Assembly: GCA_033026295.1 (NCBI GenBank) | Contig: CM065180.1 | Location: forward strand, 20,613,523-20,677,522 | From: Channa striata | Lineage: Eukaryota > Chordata > Actinopteri > Anabantiformes > Channidae | Length of the DNA stretch: 64,000 nucleotides | Direction: 5' to 3' | In this document: piece after piece, positions 52,201 through 61,700 of the stretch | How positions within the stretch are numbered: the stretch's first letter is position 1 | Layout: every line of letters begins with the position of its first letter | The notes under the pieces: model-generated | What the model was told of the DNA's origin: nothing | Seen by the model: only the letters and a program-made list of their open reading frames with translations | Databases searched by the model: none | Translations under genes and position numbers: made by a program

Positions 52201-52728
52201 ACGCACTCAAGTCTAACTCTACCACCCACTATAGAATTATGACCTTTCTGACAGATTCAACTTAAAAACTAAGAAATCGTGACCTTGAAATTGCAAAAAA
52301 TTCACGGCACAGCTGCAATATTTAATTGCTTCACATTGTAAACATGGCAAATATCTTTGCACACAAACTCAAAAAACAAGAATTCAATTCTGGAAACTGG
52401 AATCAGTATAAACACAGGCACAACAAGAAACAATCATTTCCTCTTTTCTCTACACCTCTCACTCCCTCTTTGTCTCTTCCAGCCTCTCTCACACTACACT
52501 CGCATTACTCTACACGACGCCTCCTACGCTCATACACCTCTTCACACACATATACACTCGTAGTCTCATAAGGTTTGGCTAGGTGTCACATAATGGGGAT
52601 GATGAGTACAGAGGGAGGAGGAACTCTTACATAACACTTTGTGTTTGCACAAACGTGTATGTGTGTTATTGGCCCAAAAAGGGCATGGCTCTCCCAGTCG
52701 CTCCTTCTGTTTATACCACAAAGAGAGC

Positions 52729-52774
<46 letters not shown>

Positions 52775-55700
52775 TCCCCCGGAGAGGGAATTAGAGGAGC
52801 GGGAGACAAGTAGAGACAGAGAGAGGGATGGAATCTGTGTTCATGACCAAGAATGTTCTCGCTGGGTTAAAATACATTTATACATTTGCTTTTTTTTTTG
52901 TTGCAGGAAACGAAAAGGTTGTGTGCATGTGTGTGCATGTAAAATATTCCTACTAGGGTCTAAAAGCTCTGTGGATGAATGCGCCTGTGCAAGCGCGCAG
53001 ATTTGCCCGTGTGTGACAGTGGAGGAAGGAGAATGGGAAGTGGTATTATTAGGCTGATACTTCCCAGATGTTGGCCACATGGGGTAAACTAGAAACCTAA
53101 TCCTGGAGAGTGCGTGACAGCGTCCTGATGGCTTTTCGCATGCGAGAGTCCAAGTGTGTGAGAAAGAGGGAGAGAGAGCGGCTCCAACATCGTTCCCAGC
53201 CCACCCCACCTCCTCCTGCACGATACGCTCGTTTTCTCTCATTTAGACTGTCAGACAGTGACAGCCAGCACCACTCATCAGACTACTTGTTACCCCAGGA
53301 AAGTCAACTGGAGCCCTATTAGTCTTGCGCCACTGATTTGAACCGTTCAGAGCTGTCATTCACCCAATATCACACGAATGTTCTTACCTGCTCGTGATAC
53401 TCTATCCCCATGCTGAGAGTATTGACGAGGATAGCGATCATTATCCCTCGGTTGAAGTATTTACTTTCCACAATCCTCTTTAGTTTTTCTCTGAAGTCCA
53501 TCCAGGCCCGACACACTCCATTTTTGTACTCCACGGCCCCCCGCCGTCTGCTCCGGCCTCTTAGATCTCCCGCCTAGTAGCAAGATGGACAAACTTTTAA
53601 ACCTGATGCTACAGATTTTATGTTGGATTATTTTTTTACAAACAAAGAATCTAGTCAAAAGAAACTTCAAAAGGAAAAAAAGGGAATCGAAACAGCAGCC
53701 TGGGGTTAGTGGGCGTCTGTTTTACTAAGTGAGACACAGTAACCATCGTTTATTACAGTAAGTCTTGAAAAAAAAATTACATCTTTTGCATCGAGACAAC
53801 AAAACAAAAAACAACAACTTAAAAATCTTCGCTTGCCAAACATTAGCATTGCCAAGTCACCATTTGCACCATGTTTACCGTCCAAAGTGCGAAACCATCC
53901 CTTCTGACCTGGGGGAAGTCGTGCAGTCCATCAGCTTCTCCTCTGCCTCCCTCCAAGTCTCCCAGTTCCAGCTCCAGCGTCTCCAGGCTGCGGGCACACA
54001 TGGGGCAGCTGAGCAGCTCCAGAAGCAGAGGGCTGGGCACCACGCCTGCCAGCTGGTACAGCAGCCTTTGGCAACCTGAAGGAGGATATTAAGTGGAGAT
54101 GCTCAGGCACGATAAAGCTAAACAACTCTGTCCTTTATCTGAATACTAGGATTTCTTTAAGAAAATATAAAAGGTCATTTAAATCAAATACAGTTGTGTC
54201 AAATACATACATATTTATAAAGAGACAAAAAAAAAGTCTCTGCAATGAGGACTGTCAGATTACTGAGTGCCAAATCTTTTCACCCTTTGTCCTCCGCATG
54301 CGTGCTTTTAAAATCAATATGGAATAACGGCAAAGCACAGATGAAAACTAACAGAAACAAAGCTTGACATCAGCTCTTCAAAAGCAGCTTCAACTCTACA
54401 TTATGATGTTTACAACACTATCTATTACCTCAAGCTACAAACTAGGGTTGCGAGAGCTGTCATCATATTTCACTGTCTCATTATCCCTCGAATATCACCG
54501 CTGCAAATAAATATCTGCGTCTATTTCTGGTTCTATGACTAGTCTTCGTGACGGGCTGTTTGCATTCTAACAAATTCTTTTGATAAAATATTTTGAAGGA
54601 CAAAATATTTGTCTGGTGAAAAGGTTGTTCAAATTCGTCCTGACCCAACATTACGTTGCCCTGTATTACATTAGGTTAGATGTAATTACATTTACACTAA
54701 AATTCAATTGAGAGCTCCAGACTTGAAAAAAAAAGAACACCAATGTTCTTGGGAGGCTTTCTAACCAAAAATGGTATTCAAACTCTAATATTAAATGACA
54801 TGGGTAAGCAGAGACTGAGTCACCGCATTGGTCTAAGCGCTCCTTCTCATCACTGTCTTTCCGATCTCTATCACGTGTCGCACAGTAACTCTTCACTCCA
54901 GAGAGGAAGTAATGCATATGCACCTAATGATGATGACTGTGCCGGCAGCCCGCAGCAAGCTGTGTGTGAAGGTGTGCGCTGTTGTTGACAGCCTACATCC
55001 ACATTTAGACGTTTTGCAGATGCTTTTAAGCAGAGTTACTTACAAGCGGAGAACACAAAGCAAGAGCAATTTGGGGTTCAGTGTTCAGCACCCATCAAGA
55101 CTTATAATTATGATTTTAGCAATTTTTCCAATTACTGTTGACAATCACACTTTGTCATACAGACGCTAAAACCAGCAGTGACTTGCCGCTGCTCACAGTT
55201 GATGTCTGTCAACCTGCAACCCGGATTTGCTTATTTGTCAGTGCCATAGACTCCAGCTGTGTTCCAAAAACACATCAGTCAGACACACACATCGCTCCAC
55301 AGGGTGACATGTTTCTTTCTTCCAGAAGGCTTGGCTGAGTTTTTTTTTTTTTAATTAATTGAATTTCAACAACAACTAAAGTCTACAGCAAGGACAAAAC
55401 AGCTAATCCACGCTGCAGACTGAGAGACATTGCAAGTAAGTGGATGCAGATCTGGTTTAGGCCTCCGTATGTGGACTGAACCGCCTCGCATGGAGACAGA
55501 GAATAATTCCCTCAATCCTCGGCTTTATCCACCTCTCTCCACTGATGACTGTAACACTTGAGACATGGATTTCCTGTCAGGTCTCTCTGAGAGCTGCTTG
55601 AGATACACACACACACAGGGCATTTGTGGCTACAGGCGACTTCAGGTCAAAATGGGGAAGAGGACGACAGAAGCAGGCAGTGAAGATGAAATCGTAAGGT

Positions 55701-58700
55701 GGGAGGACAAAAACATAAAGGATCCCAACAGAAATCTAGACTGTCCTTTCATGTGAAGGACAAAGAAAGGACAGTGACCTATAAAGAAAATGTGTGGTAA
55801 GAAAAAAAAAACGGCTAAACTGAAAAAGTTACTATTTTCATCGACCTATTAAAGAGTGTGACACCACTACTGACCTTTTACAAGGAGAATATTTCATTAT
55901 GTCTTATTTTATCTAATGATACTGTCTGTGGCTCAGACTCAGGCTCTGTCAAACCTTAAAACTCAACACATTCTAGATTCCGCAGGGGCACTGTATGTAC
56001 TGTGTGTGTGTGTGTGTGTGCGCGCATTCGTACTGTGCTCTCCCATGAGCTGGTAAAGCTTGTCCAGTGTCTCTGCGTGTTCAGATGTAGAGTGGTTCGT
56101 TGGGTGCTGGTCCGGACTGTCGTCACAATGCTGCGAGTGGGGGGGTGGCGTCTTACTGCTGTAGCTGCACACAAAAGACGGAAGAATAGTCGGATAGTTC
56201 ATCCCCCCGTTTAGTCGCCTGAGCAGTGCCCCCATGCCATGGGTGACCACAACTGGGTTGCCGCCACAACCGCCGCTATTTCCATTTGTACTTCCTCTCC
56301 GGACAGGAAGCGACTTCATCTCCAACTCCTCTCCATCTCTAGTGCCTCCCTCTCTGTCTGCATGGTCACCGGCCGCCGCGCTGACGGCGTGCTGCCCTCC
56401 GTTGCTGAGGCGACAGTGCTGGTGCTGATGGTGCTGTAGGAGGTTATGGATGGGCCTCAGCCACACTGCACTACTAGGTCCTGAGCCTCCGCAGCCCCTG
56501 TTGGAACTATGGCCGTGTCCGTTACCTCCGCCGTTACTGCCTCCACCGCTGCCGTTTGGATTCACTTTTTTACGCCGTTTACTGGTCAAAGGACAAGAAA
56601 CAGGAGAACATGAATGAGAAAGGCAGGTGTGTCTGCATCTGAATGCATCTCTATGGATGTGATTCTCCAACATTTTACAGCCGAACTCTGTTAAATGATT
56701 AAATACTTGTAACAAAAGGCATTTCCTGTGCCTCTAATGTCTCATAAAGTGTTTCAAATAGACACGAGTGGGCCTGGAAAGAGTGAAGGGCCGGGCAAGG
56801 CTGTTTTCTTAATTATCCTGGAGGAGACGTTAGATTTCAGTAAAGGGAATTTTTCATTTTATTTCGAGAAGTAATCCTCGTTATATTTAAAAAAAAAACT
56901 CTGGCTCAACTGGGTCCAGTTCATAACATCCACGACAGCAGACTTCTTCTCTGGGACATATTCTGTATTATTTCTGAATAATCAATGTAGATCCTAAAAG
57001 TGCTGTTCAGAGGCAGCTGGACTTGATTGTCAGTCTTGTAGCAAATATTTCACATCTTAATCAACAGGCTTCATCAGCTTCATTTTATTGGATACATTTT
57101 AAAGTCCAGTTGCCACTGAACAGCACGTATAAGGCAGGCCTGACCAGCCAATCCATGTAGCTTCCTGTTAAAATCAAAAATCAAACAAAGTAATTTCACT
57201 ACTAAGGAACTATTAAGGAAAACTGCCTTTCTTTCTAGCTGCATTTTAACAGCTTTAGTTAGTCACCTATATTCAAGTCAAAACTGGCTACAAATACATA
57301 AATACTCATATCTAACCTGTGCCATCCAGTGTACAGCCTGTGCAGCCTGCGCGTTAACTTGCGATACAGGTGACTGATGTAGCGGAGCATCTCCTCGTAG
57401 CACGAGCCGGGCTCGCTGTAACTGGCGAGCGTGGAGTCGTTGGACATGTAGCGGGCACGCTGCTCCCTCATCAGGGCGTTCTCCCTCTGCTTAGTCTCCG
57501 AGAACTGGGTGGCGATGACCACGAGGCACAAGTTGATCATGAAGAAAGAGCCCACCTGGTTTAGCGGGTAGATAAGTCGGTTAAAGGATTAGAGACACCA
57601 AGCAGTGAAGTGGTTTGATGCCCAGTTATTGTCAAGCCATACACCAATTTCTTTTTATTTGAAAGACATTTTCTCTTATATTATTGTGCGTCCTAATTTC
57701 ACTTTCACCCACTTCCTATGTCAATCACTGTGTTTTTCTCTCAGCCCCTCCCCCGGCACCCTGTCCTCAAACTGCCCATTTTTTCCCTCCCTCCTCTGAA
57801 TGCATAATAAGCACTTTGACATCAAATGGCACGCAGGCAGGGAGCTCATACCGCTCTGTAAAATATAGCCTCAGCTGAGGCATTTGGAAACCCCCGCAAC
57901 AGCATGATAAAAGTGAAATCATAAATAATATGAATTCTGAGGTTTAATAGGCAGTATTTATGCTCCAAGCTGAGTTTAATGGCTACCTTCATAAAGGTAA
58001 GTCTACATTTTCTTAAGCAGAAATGAAATACAACCGCACCACAGTATCACTCAGGAGCAATACACTATGTTGCATATGATTTATTTATTTTTCTGACATG
58101 GGTTTCAAAATGTACTCGAAGAAAGGGAGCACACTTGAAGAACTCAAATACCAAACCCTGCTTTTAGAGATAATAAATTGTATGGTACTAATATTACAGT
58201 GAGTCCTTGAAGAAAAACAATATACAACTTATGTATTCTGTATATGTGAAATATGTTTTCTAGGAAATAGGAAAAATTATCACTACAATAATTATAATAA
58301 TAATAGTTTGTTTCAGCCTTGAATCAGATCAGTTCTACTGGTGCTATAAACTCAGAACTTTCTCTGTGCTGCTGTCAGGGAACCCGCCAGCACAACCTTT
58401 GACCCCGTCCCTGTCAGTTAGACATTCAAACCACAATACTGAGTGTGTGCACTCGTACACTGACTACTTCTGTCACTAATTTAGAGCAAGTACAGTACAA
58501 GAGTGTGATATGTTAACACTGAATAGATTTAGGTATCTATCAAGTTATTTAAGAACACCATATTCTGAGCTACTTCCCACTTGAAAACTAGAATCTACAA
58601 ATGACAGTTACACAGCAAAAGTTGCTAATTAAACACAAATAATAATTTTAAAGTGGTACTTACAATAATGAGCAGTATAAAATATATAAAATTGTAGAAG

Positions 58701-61700
58701 GAGTGTGCATCCATGACATAGTACATGATATCTACCCATCCTTCCAGTGTGATGACCTAGTAGTGGAGACAGAGAGACGCAAAGAGAGAGAGAGATGGAG
58801 ACATTATTGTATTATAATGCACAAAAGGAACAGGAAAAACAAATAAGAAATCTTCTTAGTCGTTTTGCCCGATGCCTTTTCTTTAAAAACTCGAGACAAA
58901 CAAACCCACACATGTACAAAACTGTGCACAAAAGTACACAGCAGTCAGAGCATATCCAGTTCTGTTTTAATTGGCTAGTCCTCGAGAGAAAACCCTGTTT
59001 GGTCCCTCCAACCTCGTGTGTGTGCGGGTGCCAGTGGACTGACGCGCCTCTTTCATGTAGCCACTATGCTAATGAGCAGTTGAAATGCAGAAAGCTGAAA
59101 GCGGTGGCTCAGCTCAGCCAAGCCGATAATACACTCACACCTCAACATTTATTCAAATCTTCAGCTAGATAAACACATTACAGCGTACAGTACCAGAGCA
59201 CACCCAAGAATGGCATTAGTACACACACACCGGTCAGCCACAACATTAAAATCACCGGATGGATTGGTTGCTGTAGCTGATTGGAGGGCGCTACATAAAT
59301 ATACATACCAATAGGCCTGGGGAAGCATACCTGCATATTGGGGAATCGTACATAAATGTCCTGTCAACAGATACCACAAATGCATATTACACACACCCTG
59401 AGACTGAGAGGCGACTAATCCAGTCTTTTCTTAAATGCTCGGCTTGCAGTGAATTAACAACAGAGCCAAGGATTCTCATTTCTGAGCAAAAACACACCTG
59501 GGAAATGTCCTGCTGGAGTATGTTGTATTCACAAAACACAAAAAGCCATCACACCAAACATATTTAGTGGAAAACATAATGACTGTGAAGTTCACATGAG
59601 AGCTACAGTAGTGCGAGTTTCAGACGGGCCTCACACCTGAGCAAACAGCTGAACACTGTCTTTCTTAAGGGAAATTCCACCAATGTATTGAAAACAATTA
59701 ACTCTTGGGCAAATGTGAGTTTTAATCTCGGTGACGTGTCGAGTCGCTTTCTAAAAGTCAAATATACGTACACTGAGGAATGATGGCGGTATTTGTTATT
59801 TTAGAGAGGAGACAGAAGTGATAACCTGAAGAAATCACTCACCTGCTCCTGACCTGCCTTGCAGATTAGCGAAAGCTTTCGCTCATAAACGGTTAATAAC
59901 ACAAGCGTGTGGAGCTGTGAGCACTTTCTCACCTGTGTGTCAGCGTGTGTGTACAGACTCATTAGCAAATAACCTGCAGGTCGACAGACACATCGGTACG
60001 ATAACCCATTGCACGCCTTTGCTCTTGTAGCTATCCTCCATCTCTCCTGTCTTCTCCTTCACGTGTAAATTAATCTGTTTTTGATGTTTCCCTTTTTTAT
60101 ATTTTTTACGACTTGTCGAGACTCAGCACCTGCGGTGTTGACAGAGGTCAGTCCACTAACTGTTCTTCAAAGTGACAAAATCGGTTTTTACATATACTTA
60201 TACTAAATTCCAAAATGAACCCTAGAGTAAAAATTAATAAAGAAATAAATATTATGAATAATAAATGACGTGAATGCTTGAATGAATCAGGAAAGTCAGG
60301 AGGACCTTGTGCAAACCATCTGCTTTGCTGGATCAACAACAACAAGCTAATCGAAAGCAGCCTGACTGAGCTGGTGCTGGAAAGTTTCATCACCCTTGGG
60401 ATTTTTCACTGTTTCATGATGAATTTGATCAGATGTGAATGGAAGGACTAAAAATAGATCTGTTAACAAATACTCTCTGCTGACAACTCAACAAAGTGTG
60501 GAGGCATTTTCAACTTCTGTAATTAAACACCAAATAATTTGCAAGTAATTCACTGTATTGCAAAAAGAAACCTGGAAACTGTGATTTGTTAAAAAATTAA
60601 AAAATAAATCGGAGGTTTGTGGCTGCACACTGTGAGTAAACAGTCATCATGAGACACCCACACAGACACACACAGTACACCTGACTGAAAACTAATCTCA
60701 TTTAAGACTCAAAATGATGTTTGCTAAACCAGAAAAAAAAATCTTTAAAGCCTCTCTGCGGGAGCTGAGACCCCCCACACACTGGAAAGTTGTGAGTGCC
60801 TAACAGGGGTGTCTGTTTGTGTGAAGAAAAAAATGCTTTCATGCTGTTTTTCACTGATGTTATATTGAACGCATATGAATGCATTTGTTTGCAACGAATA
60901 AACGTGAACATGAGCATCACTTACATGCAGCAACCATGAGCAACAAAGGCTTTGTGTCCCTACACTCTGGGCTGCCAGCTCCCTGTCTTTCTACTGTAGC
61001 TCTGCCCGACTGCTCGCTTGATGTGCATGTGAGGCATTCAGGGACTGTGAGGAGCGTAGGTCAATTGAATGGTCTCTAAAAAGCTGCCAATCCCCCATCC
61101 TGCCAGCGAAACAAGCATCTTAAGGAAATTCAGTCTGGGGTGTGATGTGTGACAAATGAACATAAATGAGTTCATTTGAATGTGCGTCAAGTGAACTTTA
61201 AGCCAGATCCTGTTGGGGGTGAGCTTCCACAAAACTGCGACTCTAATTATCTGTGTTATCAAATCTTCCATATCTACCACGAAGTCATGTTCAGAAACTA
61301 CAATTAAGTGTTTACATGGGAGTGTCTTGGTTTCCGCCAGGGTAGGCAGAGTAGCACAAACCCGTACCATACCTGGACTTTTTTACTGACAGTAGAACGC
61401 TGATGAAGCAGAGAAAACTTACAAACCAGGATAACAAACCCTGCTTCAGTTAGATTTTACCTATTAAGTGCAAATTTCTAGTAAAATGTAGATAATTCAA
61501 CTTCATTTACAGCTAACTCTAAGCTATAGTTAGCAACTTTCTGTAGTGTTCCTATGAATAAGAAAGTTTAATATTTTTGTAGAAATTATTTTACAAAGGC
61601 TTACAAACATACCAAGTTCCCGTCTCACCTGGAATATGGCTATCCAGGCGTAGCCGATATTGTCAAAGTTGACAGCTCCCTTGTGAGGGTTGAGGTCACC

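Larger units (their letters stand above)
48401..53387 (-). other. cacna1h: cacna1h intron 6 (largest complete intron)
   Basis: A 5-kb intron between IIS1 and IIS2. It contains an interspersed repeat (52166-52262), a (CA)20 tract, a short (AT)7 run at 50815 and long AT-rich unique sequence. No exon or embedded gene was recognised. Confidence 0.8.
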
